Positions 34,736 to 44,229 of a DNA stretch of 64,000 bases are shown here, one piece after another. The stretch lies in contig JBGAGY010000002.1 in NCBI GenBank assembly GCA_044226485.1, positions 248,001 to 312,000 on the forward strand, read 5' to 3'. How positions within the stretch are numbered: position 1 is the first letter of the stretch; each line of letters opens with the position of its first letter. The position numbers were made by a program, and so were the translations under genes. The notes beneath the pieces are model-generated. The model had not been told where the DNA came from, searched no databases, and saw only the letters and a program-made list of their open reading frames with translations. Origin of the DNA: UBA6663 sp044226485 (GTDB lineage: Bacteria > Chloroflexota > Anaerolineae > Anaerolineales > UBA6663).

Positions 34736-35977
34736 ATGACTGGCCAACCCACAACCTCACACGAGCAGGCTTCGATCGGTCGGGATGCTGTGGTGATCGG
34801 CGGCAGCATCGCCGGATTGCTGGCGGCCCATAGCCTTGCCACGCACTTCGAGCGCGTCACCATCCTCGAGCGTGACGCGTTGCCGCAACAGGCGACTCTG
34901 CGCGCGGGCACTCCCCAGGCCCGTCACGTCCACACGCTGTTGCCCGATGCTCTTGGCTTGCTCGAGCAGCTCGTGCCCGGCTTCATCGATGAATTGATCG
35001 CTGGCGGCGCCTGGCGCGTCGACGCTCTCCATGAGATGTCTGTCTTTAGCGGCGGCACCTGGCATCCACCGACGCCCGCAGCCGCCGACCGCGGCGTCGC
35101 TCTGGCGTTCAGCCGGCCGTACGCCGAGGCCATCCTGCGTCGGCGCGTCGCCGCGCTCTCCAATGTCGTGATCCTCACTGGCCTCGAAGTGATGGGCCTG
35201 ACCACTGACGTCGATCGTTCGGCCGTCGTCGCGGTGCAGGTGCGCCGTCGCGGATCGATGAAGGACGGCCCGGAAGAACTCCCAGCCGATCTCGTCGTCG
35301 ATGCCAGCGGCCGCGGCTCACAGGCGCCGCGCTGGTTGAGCCGCCTCGGCCTCACACCGCCCGGGGAGAGCTCCTACCCGGCGCGGGTCGGATACGCGAC
35401 TCGCCTGTATCGCCGGCCATCAGGCTGGAGCGCAGACTGGAAGGTGCTTCACGTCCGGCCGCAACCATCGCTCAACACGCGCGGCGGCCTGATCGTGCCG
35501 ATCGAGGGCGATCGTTGGCTTGTGACGCTCATCGGCATCGACGGCGACTTTCCGCCCACCGATGTCGAAGGGTTCGAAGCGTTTGCCCGCGCATTGCCCA
35601 CCTCCCGCCTTCACGATGCGTTGCAGCATGCGGATCCATTGGCGGACCCGGCTGGCTTTCAGGTGAACGGCACGCGCTTTCGCCATTACGCCGATCTCGA
35701 ACACCCACTCAGCAACTTCGTGGTCTCGGGAGACGCTGTCATGACGCTCAATCCGATCTTTGGCTTCGGCATGATGGCCGCCGCGCTCGGCGCCCGCGTC
35801 CTCGATGACTGTTTGCGCGACGTGCGTGCAGGGCGGCTTGATCGACATGGCCTGGCGCATCGCTTTCAGGTCGATCTGGCTGTGGATACGGCCCGCCTGC
35901 GCCGGGTCGCGGCCGGCGATGCAGTCGTCGACGCCTCCGCCCAAGGTCGGATGCGGCTTCCGCTCGCGGTCGGATGA
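34736..35977 (+). CDS. FAD-dependent monooxygenase-like oxidoreductase
   Basis: 413 residues from ATG at 34736 (another ATG four codons upstream is possible). Rossmann motif AVVIGGSIAGLLAAHSLATH near residue 18, second FAD motif with VVDASGRGSQAP, and VVSGDAVMTLNPIFGFGMMA for the DG/GD motif. It belongs to the squalene-epoxidase/aromatic hydroxylase-like group. Neither the substrate nor the partner reductase is visible. It stands alone after the two-component system with a 142-base gap. Confidence 0.8.
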   Translation: MTGQPTTSHEQASIGRDAVVIGGSIAGLLAAHSLATHFERVTILERDALPQQATLRAGTPQARHVHTLLPDALGLLEQLVPGFIDELIAGGAWRVDALHEMSVFSGGTWHPPTPAAADRGVALAFSRPYAEAILRRRVAALSNVVILTGLEVMGLTTDVDRSAVVAVQVRRRGSMKDGPEELPADLVVDASGRGSQAPRWLSRLGLTPPGESSYPARVGYATRLYRRPSGWSADWKVLHVRPQPSLNTRGGLIVPIEGDRWLVTLIGIDGDFPPTDVEGFEAFARALPTSRLHDALQHADPLADPAGFQVNGTRFRHYADLEHPLSNFVVSGDAVMTLNPIFGFGMMAAALGARVLDDCLRDVRAGRLDRHGLAHRFQVDLAVDTARLRRVAAGDAVVDASAQGRMRLPLAVG

Positions 35978-36054
35978 ATCCGCGACCCCGGTTCGCTACT
36001 CTGTAACCGTTCGCGTGCCCTGTCAATTGGTTCATGACTTCGAGGAGGTCGGTT

Positions 36055-37020
36055 GTGTTTCTCAATGCCCTTTCCACACTCCTGTTGCTGGCTGCGGCCG
36101 TGTTGTTCGGCTGGCTGACGACCCGCGCCTGGTTCGCGCGCCACGTCGTGGTCAAGTGGGTCGGCAGCTTCTTGAGCGGCCTGATGTCGCTGACCCTGGC
36201 CTTCGTCGGCGCCGTTGCCGTCATCGGCTTGTCCAAGGCCTACATGCCGCGCCAGGTCGCGACGCAAGAGATGACGGTCGCCGGCACGTCCGAACAGGTC
36301 GCGCGCGGTGAACACCTGGCCGGCGTGTTCTGCGCCAGTTGCCACTCGCTCACGAACGACCTGCCGCTCACTGGCGGCGTCGACATCGGCAAAGACATCC
36401 CGCTGCCCGTCGGCAGTTTCGTCACCGCCAATCTCACGCCAGGTGGCCCGTTGAAGACCTGGACTGACGCTCAGATCTTCAACGCCATCCGCAACGGCAT
36501 CGACAGCGAAGGCCGCCCGCTCTTCGTCATGTCGAACGCCCGCGGCCGCAACCTGAGCGACGAAGACATCCAGGCCGTGATCGCCTTCCTGCGCAGCCAG
36601 CCCGCCGTCGATCACGAGACCCAGCAACCGCTCGATCAGCCGTCGTTCTTGGGCATCCTGATGTTCGGAGCCGGCATGCTGCCGGCCGGCGACCCGCCGA
36701 CCACGACGCCCATCGTCGCGCCGGCCAAGGCTCCGACGGCCGAATACGGGGCTTACATCCTCCGCTACCAGGACTGCATGCTTTGCCACGGCGAAGACCT
36801 GCGCGGCGGCGACCCGAACGGCCTCGGCCCCGTCGGACCCAGCCTGGCGATGGTCAAGGGCTGGACGCTCGAACAGTTCGCCGCCACACTCCGTACCGGC
36901 GTCGATCCGAACGGCCACGAACTCGACAACGCCAAGATGCCCTGGCGCAGCGTTGGCCGCATGGACGACGACGAGATCGCTGCGGTCTATGCCTACATCC
37001 TTGAGGTTCACAACCGATAG
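36055..37020 (+). CDS. Membrane-anchored dihaem cytochrome c
   Basis: 321 residues from GTG at 36055, chosen for AGGAGG at 36043-36048 six bases upstream; the ATG at 36034 would place the ribosome-binding site inside the gene. Two N-terminal helices anchor it. Haem sites are CASCH at residues 93-97 and CMLCH at 241-245, each followed by its domain with a distal Met candidate. Together these look like two class I cytochrome c domains, as in alcohol dehydrogenase cytochrome subunits. No dehydrogenase gene is next to it. Cytochrome maturation genes are not in the window. Confidence 0.88.
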   Translation: MFLNALSTLLLLAAAVLFGWLTTRAWFARHVVVKWVGSFLSGLMSLTLAFVGAVAVIGLSKAYMPRQVATQEMTVAGTSEQVARGEHLAGVFCASCHSLTNDLPLTGGVDIGKDIPLPVGSFVTANLTPGGPLKTWTDAQIFNAIRNGIDSEGRPLFVMSNARGRNLSDEDIQAVIAFLRSQPAVDHETQQPLDQPSFLGILMFGAGMLPAGDPPTTTPIVAPAKAPTAEYGAYILRYQDCMLCHGEDLRGGDPNGLGPVGPSLAMVKGWTLEQFAATLRTGVDPNGHELDNAKMPWRSVGRMDDDEIAAVYAYILEVHNR

Positions 37021-37034
37021 GCCGATCTAAAAAA

Positions 37035-37066
37035 GGGGCCGGCTCGAAGAAGATCGAGCCGGCCCC
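37035..37066. terminator. Bidirectional intrinsic terminator
   Basis: Perfect 13-bp stem GGGGCCGGCTCGA (37035-37047) with 37054-37066, six-base loop, A-run before and T-rich stretch after. It lies between the convergent cytochrome (plus) and DeoR (minus) genes. Confidence 0.92.
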
Positions 37067-37110
37067 GTTTCGTTTGTGCAATTCGAGACGCTGCTGGGTT
37101 GTGTTGGGCG

Positions 37111-37869
37111 TCAGCTTGCTCGCAGGATCGTGACGCCGAGTTCCGCATACGGATCGAGATCGCGCTGCGGCACTTTCGACGATGTGAGGAGCGCGCTGGC
37201 TTCGCGCACAGGTATGACGAGATAGGGTGAAACCGTTCCGATCTTTTCGGGCGAGGCCAGCACGTAAGTCTCGACTGCGCTCTGGCTGAGCGCGCGCTTG
37301 ACGGCTGCTTCCTCGAAATCGCCCGTGGTCAGACCCATCTCGGCATGCACACCCGTCACACCCATGAAGTAGAGGTCCGCGCGAATCTGACGAATCGAGT
37401 CGTTCGCCTGAGTGCCGACGCTGACGATCGAATGCTTGAAGAGCCGCCCGCCGATGACGATCACGTCTACTTTCGGATGTGTACTCAGTTCCACGGCGAT
37501 GCTCGGGCTGTGGGTGACGATCGTGGCTGAGAGGTCGGCAGGGAGATGACGGGCTAGTTGCACCGCCGTCGTTCCCCCATCGACGAGCACGACCTGCCCG
37601 GGCTTGATCAGCGACGCGGCCAGCTTGCCGATCGCGATCTTGTCGTCGGACGCGAGTGCCTGCCGCTGCACGAAGTCGCCTTCCGCGGGCGCCACGGGCA
37701 CGGCCCCACCATGAACTCGGCGCAACAGCCCCTGCGCGGCCAATTCGCGCAGATCGCGCCGGATGGTGTCCTCCGACGTCCCCAGCAAGTCGCTCAACTC
37801 CCGTGCGACGACCTGACGGTCGCGTTCAAGCCACTCCAGGATTCGCTGCTTTCGGCTTGAGGTCAGCAT
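37111..37869 (-). CDS. DeoR/GlpR-family transcriptional regulator
   Basis: 252 residues. The N-terminal winged helix (QRILEWLERDRQVVARELSD, then TSEDTIRRDLRELAAQGLLR and VHGGA) and the DeoR C-terminal sensor (LIKPGQVVLVDGGTTAVQLA) are canonical. These repressors usually respond to phosphorylated sugars. It is divergent from the DUF4406 gene; repeated GAAAATG words in the shared gap are likely its operators. Confidence 0.93.
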   Translation of the reverse strand: MLTSSRKQRILEWLERDRQVVARELSDLLGTSEDTIRRDLRELAAQGLLRRVHGGAVPVAPAEGDFVQRQALASDDKIAIGKLAASLIKPGQVVLVDGGTTAVQLARHLPADLSATIVTHSPSIAVELSTHPKVDVIVIGGRLFKHSIVSVGTQANDSIRQIRADLYFMGVTGVHAEMGLTTGDFEEAAVKRALSQSAVETYVLASPEKIGTVSPYLVIPVREASALLTSSKVPQRDLDPYAELGVTILRAS

Positions 37870-37880
37870 GGCGATAGTCT

Positions 37881-37931
37881 ACACGAAAATGCACGAAATG
37901 TCTTGACTATGCATGAAAATGACGATATTAT
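37881..37931 (+). promoter_or_regulatory. Promoter with phased repeats (DeoR candidate operators)
   Basis: TTGACT (37903-37908), 17 bases, TATTAT (37926-37931): a very good promoter for the gene at 37951. Three copies of a CAYGAAAATG-like word begin at 37882, 37892 and 37912, 10 and 20 bases apart, so they lie on one face of the helix; one overlaps the spacer. Confidence 0.7.
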
Positions 37932-37950
37932 TGAGTAAATAAGGAGAAAC

Positions 37951-38337
37951 ATGCAAAACCGCGCAAAACCAAAGATGATCCTGATCGCCGGCCCGTACCG
38001 TTCGGGCACCGGAGACGATCCGGTCAAGATGGCGGCTAACCTGAGACGGCTCGAATCGGTCTCATATGCCCTCTTTCGCGCCGGTTACGTGCCCATGATC
38101 GGCGAATGGGTGGCGTTGCCGATCTGGCGGACGGCCGGAGGCCAGGCCGTCGGGGATTCGCTATACGGCGAGATCCTGCATCCCACCGCCGAGCGACTGT
38201 TGCAGCATTGCGACGCCGTCTTGCGGCTCGAAGGAGCCTCAACAGGCGCCGACAACGACGTGCGCGTCGCGCGCGAACGCGGCATCCCCGTGTACCACGC
38301 GCTCGAGGATGTGCCGGGCTGTTTGGCCGCAGCCTGA
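37951..38337 (+). CDS. DUF4406 / nucleoside 2-deoxyribosyltransferase-like protein
   Basis: 128 residues behind AAGGAG. MILIAGPYRSGTGDDPVKMA at the N-terminus and LEGASTGADNDVRVARERGI near the C-terminus match the DUF4406 family, which shares the Rossmann-like fold of nucleoside deoxyribosyltransferases. The reaction is not established. Regulation by the divergent DeoR protein would suggest a role in sugar or nucleoside metabolism (inference). Confidence 0.75.
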   Translation: MQNRAKPKMILIAGPYRSGTGDDPVKMAANLRRLESVSYALFRAGYVPMIGEWVALPIWRTAGGQAVGDSLYGEILHPTAERLLQHCDAVLRLEGASTGADNDVRVARERGIPVYHALEDVPGCLAAA

Positions 38338-38342
38338 AGCGC

Positions 38343-41300
38343 TCACTCGGTAGCCGAACCGTCGCTCCGCAGGCCGCGCTGCGAGATCGGGATGACCTGG
38401 AAGAAGAGATCGACGGCTTTCGGATCGAAGTGGCTGCCGGCCTGCTCGCGGATGTAGGCGCGCACTCGTTCCTCAGACCAACTGGCCCGGTAGGGCCGAT
38501 CGGATCTCAGCGCGTCCCATACGTCGGCCACCATGAAGATGCGCGCCGCAAGCGGGATCTGCTCGCCCTTCAGTCCCCGTGGGTAACCCGTGCCGTCCCA
38601 CTTCTCATGATGACAGTACGGGATGTCTAGCGCGGGTCGCAGGTAATCGATCGATGAGAGCATGTCGTAGGCGTATTGCGGATGCATGCGCATCGTGGCC
38701 CACTCCTCATCGGTCAGAGCATCTGCCTTGAGAAGGATCCGATCCGGCACGCCCAACTTCCCGATGTCGTGAAGCAGAGATCCGCGTCTTACATACGCGA
38801 TCTGCTCGCCGGACATGCCTGCAGCCTGTGCAAGGGTCACCGTCAGTTCGGTGACGCGTTGCGTATGGCCTTCGGTCTCCTTGTCGCGCAGATCCATCGC
38901 GCGCGACCAGCCCTCGATCGTGGCATCGTAGGCCAGTCGCAGCTCGGTGTTCGAACGCTGCAGGTCGCTGAAGAGATGCGCGTCGTCGAGCGCGATGGCC
39001 GCCTGACCGGCCAGCGTTTCGAGGAAGTCACGCCATTCGATGTCGATCGCGATCGGCGAGCGATGGAATACTTCGAGCACACCCACCAACCGGCCCTTGG
39101 CGACCAGGGGAACCCCGGCATACGACACGAATGACTCGACGGCCAGCAACCCCGATCGCACAAAGCCTGTGGCTCCGCTCTCGCGGAGGTTCGGCATCAA
39201 CACAAGACGCCGCTCGAGCCCGGCCTGCCCGGCGTATCCCTGGCCGAGCCGCAGCCGGCTGTGTTCGATCTCATGGCTTCTAAAGCCGCGCCCCGCGGCG
39301 TACTCGAGCGTCTGAAGACCTTCGTTGAACAGCAGGATTGCTGCGGCATCCACGCCCAATTGCGCGATGACCTGATCGAGCAAGACGTCGAGCGTCAATC
39401 TGATGTCGAGGTTCGACGTGATCATCACATCGATCGTGCGCAATGCCTTCAGACGCTGTAGTTGCAGTTCAACACGCTCTTGCGTGCGTACCCGCTCGCT
39501 GATATCGCGCACGCTGGCAAGCACGCACGACCGACCCTGCAGCACGAACGGCCGCAGGACAACTTCCTCCTGGATTTCGCTGCCGTCTTTGCGGCGGCTC
39601 GTGCGCTCGATGGGCAGCCGCGACATGAGAGCCTGCTCGAGCTCGTCGAGCGAGCGTTCCTCAAGGCCGACCGGCGCCAGCTCGCGCGCCGACATTTGCA
39701 GGAGTTCGTCCCGGCTGTAGCCATAGCGCTCCACGGCGCCCGGGTTGACATCCAGGATGCGGCCATCGAGGTCGGTGATGACGATGGCGTCGGGTGTAGT
39801 CTTGAAGACCGTCTGCAGCCGGTCCTCGCTTTCACGCAAAGCCTGTTCCGAGCGCTGACGCACGCTCAGTTCATGCGTCAGTTGGTCCACCAGCCGAGCA
39901 TTGAGGATCGCAAGAGCTGCCCGGTCGGCAAGATCCTCTAACAACCGCAGATCTTCAGGCTGGAACGAAGGCTGATCGGCGCTGTAGCGCACCAACACCA
40001 ATACCCCAATCCGCTTGTCTTGGGCGATCAGCGGCACCGACATCAGGCTGTGCACCGGGAATTGGGCCAGCGCAGGCCTGAGCTCCGGAACGACCTGCTG
40101 AGCCAAGGCCTCCGATGTGGTGATCGGCAGGAAGACCGATTGACCGGCGCCGAAGACCTGCGCCCCGATGACTGTCTCGCGCACACGGACGGGTTTGCTC
40201 CCCAGCAGGTCCAACGCCACCTGTCGCATGGCTTCATCGCGGTCGTGCACGGCGACAAGGTCGAGGCTCTGCCCGTCGTCCGAGATCAGCCGGATGTGGG
40301 CGTTCCCATCCAGGGCACCGGCGACTCGCTTGACGACCTGATCGAGCACGGCGTGGACATCCGTTCCCGCCCCTGCAAAAGCGCGCGAGGCCTCAGCCAG
40401 GATACTGAGGCGCTCGGTCTGGGCGCGGATCTTGGCCTCGGTGTGTTTTCGCTCCGTGATGTCTTGAACGATCCCCGTCAGGCGCGAAATCGAGCCGCCC
40501 TCGTCGTAGATGGCATCTCCGGGCTGCGCCCAGACGGTGTGCACGCTGCCGTCAGGCCAGACGACGTTGTACTCGATCGACTCCGGCAAACGCTCGGTCA
40601 AGACGCGCTCGTTGGCTGCTCGCACGGCTTCGCGATCGTTCGGATGTATTGCCTGCGCGATGACGTTCTCGAGATCCAGCGTCTCGCCGGGTTCGACGCC
40701 AAAAATCCGGTGCATCTCATCCGACCACGTCAGTTGATTGGTCCGGGTCTCCCAGCTCCAGTGTCCGACATGAGCGACGGCCTGCGATTGCTTGAGGGCG
40801 GTTTCGCTGTTGGCGAGAGCGGCTACTGCCTGGCGCCGATGGGCTTCGCGCTCGAACATGTCGAGCGCGTACGATAGGTCGAGCCCCATCTCGTCGAGCA
40901 GCTTGAGCTCTTCCGGGAAGGTGAAGAAGCTGGCGTCCGCGGCATAGAGCGCGAGCAAACCGATCACACGACGGTTTTGCCGCAACGGCACGATGGCGCA
41001 GGCCTCATAAGCGATGAGCCCGCTCTCTTTCCAGAGGCGTGTCGCAGTGGCCGCGTCGCGGTCACCATGCGCAATCTGCCCGCTGCACAGGGCGGTGCCG
41101 ATCAGTCCGTCGCTGTGTGGGGCCAGGTGAGCGTTGATCGCCGACGGCCACTCCAGGGGCTCGCTCGACGCGACGGGCGAAACACTGCCCGAGCTCTCAT
41201 CGTACAGGCCTATCCAGGCCAGTCGAAAAGCGCCGAACTCGGCGGCCAGCCGACAGGCCGACTCGAAGAGCTCTTGCTGAGATTCGACCCGTACGATCAT

Positions 41301-42125
41301 CTGATTGATCTGACTCAATGTGGCATACAAACGATAGAGTTGCGAGTTGCGGAGCTCGATCTGTTGCCGTTCAGTGACGTCCAGTTGGGTCGCCACACGA
41401 TAGGCGGGTTTGCCGTGCTCGTCTCGCATGGTGACGAGATCCATCATGACCGTGCGGGGTTCGCCATCCGGCCGGACGATGCGCGCTATGAACTGCGCGC
41501 TGCCCTTCTTGTCCGATTCGGCTACGGCCCTGACGGCGATGTCGCGGTCTTCCGGCATATACGTGTCAAGGAATGGCGTCTGGAGCATATCCTCGACCGT
41601 CCGACCGCGAACCTCCGCCAGCGCGGCGTTGCAAGCATGCAAGCGCTCGACACCCGGCACACCGATGGCGATCCCATGCGCGCAGTGTTGGAATGCGTCG
41701 ATCCAGAGTTGTCGCTGGCGCCATTCAGCTGGGGGTTCATTCACATCATCGATCAGGAGGATGGCGCCGCCGGGAGATGTGTCTGAATGTGACCGCTGAG
41801 GGATCGCCGACATGCTCAACCAGATCGGCTCAGCCGAAGCGACGCCCCGAACACCCACCATCCGGTTTCGCACAGGTTCGCCCGTGCGCAAAGCCAGCTG
41901 CGCGGGGTGTTGATCGGCGGGGACGATGTCGCCCTGTTGATCGACCAGGCCTTCGAAAAGAGCTTTGATGTCGTCGATCGGCCGGTTGAGCTTTTTCAAT
42001 GCCGCGGCATTGGCAGCAACGACCGAGCCGGCTTTGTCTACCAGGACAACACCTATGGGAAGAGATTCGAACAGAGTCGAGATCAGGTCGAGCACCAACC
42101 GGGCATCCGAATCGCTTCCAGTCAT
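38343..42125 (-). CDS. Large PAS/GAF multi-sensor HD-GYP phosphodiesterase
   Basis: 1260 residues from ATG at 42125, behind GGAGGTGA. In order: PAS (about 15-130), PAS (about 140-265), GAF (about 275-430), PAS with a PAC (about 445-565), GAF (about 580-740), PAS (about 760-880), GAF (about 890-1040), then the HD-GYP domain. The catalytic motifs are HDIGK near residue 1117 and HHEKWDGTGYPRGL, so cyclic-di-GMP hydrolysis is expected. There is no transmembrane helix, so it is cytoplasmic. It is convergent with the DUF4406 gene. Confidence 0.9.
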   Translation of the reverse strand: MTGSDSDARLVLDLISTLFESLPIGVVLVDKAGSVVAANAAALKKLNRPIDDIKALFEGLVDQQGDIVPADQHPAQLALRTGEPVRNRMVGVRGVASAEPIWLSMSAIPQRSHSDTSPGGAILLIDDVNEPPAEWRQRQLWIDAFQHCAHGIAIGVPGVERLHACNAALAEVRGRTVEDMLQTPFLDTYMPEDRDIAVRAVAESDKKGSAQFIARIVRPDGEPRTVMMDLVTMRDEHGKPAYRVATQLDVTERQQIELRNSQLYRLYATLSQINQMIVRVESQQELFESACRLAAEFGAFRLAWIGLYDESSGSVSPVASSEPLEWPSAINAHLAPHSDGLIGTALCSGQIAHGDRDAATATRLWKESGLIAYEACAIVPLRQNRRVIGLLALYAADASFFTFPEELKLLDEMGLDLSYALDMFEREAHRRQAVAALANSETALKQSQAVAHVGHWSWETRTNQLTWSDEMHRIFGVEPGETLDLENVIAQAIHPNDREAVRAANERVLTERLPESIEYNVVWPDGSVHTVWAQPGDAIYDEGGSISRLTGIVQDITERKHTEAKIRAQTERLSILAEASRAFAGAGTDVHAVLDQVVKRVAGALDGNAHIRLISDDGQSLDLVAVHDRDEAMRQVALDLLGSKPVRVRETVIGAQVFGAGQSVFLPITTSEALAQQVVPELRPALAQFPVHSLMSVPLIAQDKRIGVLVLVRYSADQPSFQPEDLRLLEDLADRAALAILNARLVDQLTHELSVRQRSEQALRESEDRLQTVFKTTPDAIVITDLDGRILDVNPGAVERYGYSRDELLQMSARELAPVGLEERSLDELEQALMSRLPIERTSRRKDGSEIQEEVVLRPFVLQGRSCVLASVRDISERVRTQERVELQLQRLKALRTIDVMITSNLDIRLTLDVLLDQVIAQLGVDAAAILLFNEGLQTLEYAAGRGFRSHEIEHSRLRLGQGYAGQAGLERRLVLMPNLRESGATGFVRSGLLAVESFVSYAGVPLVAKGRLVGVLEVFHRSPIAIDIEWRDFLETLAGQAAIALDDAHLFSDLQRSNTELRLAYDATIEGWSRAMDLRDKETEGHTQRVTELTVTLAQAAGMSGEQIAYVRRGSLLHDIGKLGVPDRILLKADALTDEEWATMRMHPQYAYDMLSSIDYLRPALDIPYCHHEKWDGTGYPRGLKGEQIPLAARIFMVADVWDALRSDRPYRASWSEERVRAYIREQAGSHFDPKAVDLFFQVIPISQRGLRSDGSATE

Positions 42126-42302
42126 GCTCACCTCCGCCTCTGTGGTCCGAGCGCTTGAACAGATGTGCTCCGGCGCGGGCTCCACGGATCGACCGCATCG
42201 GCGGGTACGCGGCCTAACCGTTTCGAAATTATAGGGCGGCACCGTGCCAATTAACCAGTTTCGATTGCCAGGTCTAGAGTCAGACGAAAGGAAGACAAAA
42301 GA

Positions 42303-42330
42303 AAACGCCCTCCGGGATGGGAGGGCGTTT
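42303..42330 (-). terminator. Intrinsic terminator downstream of the DUF35 gene
   Basis: Stem AAACGCCCTCC (42303-42313) with 42320-42330, six-base loop. On the minus strand it is followed by a T-rich tract. It ends the HMG-CoA synthase gene cluster. Confidence 0.88.
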
Positions 42331-42347
42331 CAGGAGACAGGCAGTTT

Positions 42348-42752
42348 TCAGGCTTGTGCCAGAGCCGGTCGGAACTTGTAGCCGTACACAAGCATGCCGC
42401 GCTCGTCACCGTCCTCGCGCAGTTTGCGGGTGACCATCTCGACCCGCTGCCCGATCGAAACCTCGGCGAGCTCGACGTCCGTCAACTGAGCGGTCAGCAA
42501 CGGCCCTTCATCGAGCTTGATCAAAGCCACCGCGTAGGGCGCATTGGCTTCGAAGCCCTCGGGCGGATCGTGGACGACGGTGTAGGAATAAACTTCGCCT
42601 TTGCCCGCGAAGACATAAGGTGTCTTGGCTTCGCCTGCACAAGAGGGGCAGACATCGCGGGGTGGGAAGATCTTGGCATCACAATGCGGGCAGACTTCTC
42701 CAACCAAACCGTACCGCTGTTGGCGCAACCGCCAGTGTCGAGAGATTTCCAT
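42348..42752 (-). CDS. DUF35 OB-fold/zinc-ribbon protein
   Basis: 134 residues. Zinc ribbon cysteines C21, C24, C35 and C38 (CPHC, CPSC) precede the OB-fold (GEVYSYTVVHDPPEGFEANA; YAVALIKLDEGPLLTAQLTD). In archaea this protein type bridges acetoacetyl-CoA thiolase and HMG-CoA synthase in one complex and shares a CoA site (established for methanogens). The same three protein types occur together here, which supports a complex. It is the last gene of the cluster. Confidence 0.9.
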   Translation of the reverse strand: MEISRHWRLRQQRYGLVGEVCPHCDAKIFPPRDVCPSCAGEAKTPYVFAGKGEVYSYTVVHDPPEGFEANAPYAVALIKLDEGPLLTAQLTDVELAEVSIGQRVEMVTRKLREDGDERGMLVYGYKFRPALAQA

Positions 42753-42992
42753 AACGTTGATAGCCGCCTTTCAATCCAGCAATGCCAGGGTAAGCTAGCA
42801 CCATAGACCTCTCACGATCTATCAACGGACCCTCAGAGCCTCGACAGAGTGGCGGAATGGGTTCAATAGGCCAGGATCGCTTACTCCCAATTGGCGAATG
42901 ATCGACCGAGGAGTTGCCCGGCTCCCTTTCAGCGCCCTCCCCAGCCACTGGGGGTGGAGGCAGGGTCGACTCTGCGTTATGTAATCTCTTGG

Positions 42993-44141
42993 CTAGGCAG
43001 CGACCAGGATATGGGAAACGGCGTTCGACCCGATCCCGCCGATGCACTGGGCCATGCCAACCCTGGCGCCGGGCACCTGGTTGGCACCCGCTTCGCCGCG
43101 GAGCTGCAGGGTCAATTCGGCGATCTGATACAGGCCGGTGGCTCCGATCGGGTTGCCGCGGGCTTTGAGGCCGCCAAAAGTCTGGATGGGGATCCGTCGG
43201 TCGAGCCCGATCTGTTCGTCAACAGCAAGCTGCCAGCCCTTTCCACGTTCGGCGAACCCGGCGGCCTCAAGGCTGAGGGCCGCAAAGATGCTGTAGGCGT
43301 CGAACAACTCGAACACGTCGATGTCATTGGGGCCGATGCCTGCCATCTTGTAGGCCCGACCTGAAGCCAGCTGCGCCGCATCGAAGCCGAGCAGGTCGGG
43401 CCGGTCATGAAGCGCCAGGGTGTCGGTCGCCTGTGCCGAGGCCGCCACCCGCACGGAGGTCGGTCTGGAGGTGAGCACCACAGCCGCGGCGCCATCGCAC
43501 TCAGGCGAAACATCCAGCATCGAAATGGGGTCAGCTACGGCGCCGGCGCGGACATAGGCTTCGCGCGTGACGGCGTTGCGGAACATCGCATTCGCGTTGG
43601 CACGTGCATTGGCGTGCGCGTTGACGGCGAAGTTCGCGAACACGTCGTGTGACACGCCGTAGGTGTGCAGGTAGCGCTGCATCACCAGGCCGGCCAGCGC
43701 CGCGGGCGTCACCCCCTGTGCGCTCTCGAAGTCCGAGTCGCCGGCCGTCGCCGCCGCGCCATTGACACGCGCGCCGATCGTGTCTGTGATCTTCTCGACG
43801 CCGACGACCAGGGCCGTCTCGATCTGCCCGGAGGCCACGGCGATGTATGCCTGGCGAAGCGCGGCACCGCCCGAAGCGCCGGCGGCTTCGATCGTCGCCG
43901 CTTCAATGCCACGCAGCCCTGCGAAGTCTGCGATCAACACGCCGAGGTGCGCCTGGCCGCTCAACTGGCCTGCCAGAGCGTTGGCTGCAAACAAGGCTTC
44001 CGCCGGGGCGCGTCCGCCGAGCACGCGCTCGGTATCCTGGGCTGCCGCTTCCAAAGCGCCAAACGCCAACTCGCGCAGCGATTTCTCCCAGTGTTCGCCC
44101 GCCGGCGTCATGCCGATCCCGGCTATGTAGACATCGCTCAT
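42993..44141 (-). CDS. Thiolase-fold protein lacking the nucleophilic cysteine
   Basis: 382 residues from ATG at 44141, behind GAGGAA. The overall match to the archaeal/SCP2-like thiolases is clear (VKAALVVGVEKITD region; DVSPECDGAAAVVLTS). However the nucleophile position has Gly88 (IEAAGASGG), the His of the HDxF motif is Phe280 (FELFDAYS), and the His of the GHP motif is Asn330 (KARGNPIGATG). Cys366 near the C-terminus is kept. It may be a structural or regulatory subunit, a thiolase-like aldolase (Ltp2-type, also paired with DUF35), or another condensing activity. The neighbour HMG-CoA synthase is intact. Confidence 0.85.
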   Translation of the reverse strand: MSDVYIAGIGMTPAGEHWEKSLRELAFGALEAAAQDTERVLGGRAPAEALFAANALAGQLSGQAHLGVLIADFAGLRGIEAATIEAAGASGGAALRQAYIAVASGQIETALVVGVEKITDTIGARVNGAAATAGDSDFESAQGVTPAALAGLVMQRYLHTYGVSHDVFANFAVNAHANARANANAMFRNAVTREAYVRAGAVADPISMLDVSPECDGAAAVVLTSRPTSVRVAASAQATDTLALHDRPDLLGFDAAQLASGRAYKMAGIGPNDIDVFELFDAYSIFAALSLEAAGFAERGKGWQLAVDEQIGLDRRIPIQTFGGLKARGNPIGATGLYQIAELTLQLRGEAGANQVPGARVGMAQCIGGIGSNAVSHILVAA

Positions 44142-44229
44142 AGTGTTCCTCAATCAGGCCGCGAACTGCAGACGAGCGAGGCATCGAGACCCTCTCGCGG
44201 CGGTCTGCGTTCCGTTGGCTGTCGTCAAT

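Noticed and set aside
42753..42992. tRNA or small gene between DUF35 and thiolase-fold genes
   Set aside because: No T-loop motif, no ORF with a ribosome-binding site; only a GC-rich hairpin near 42940.
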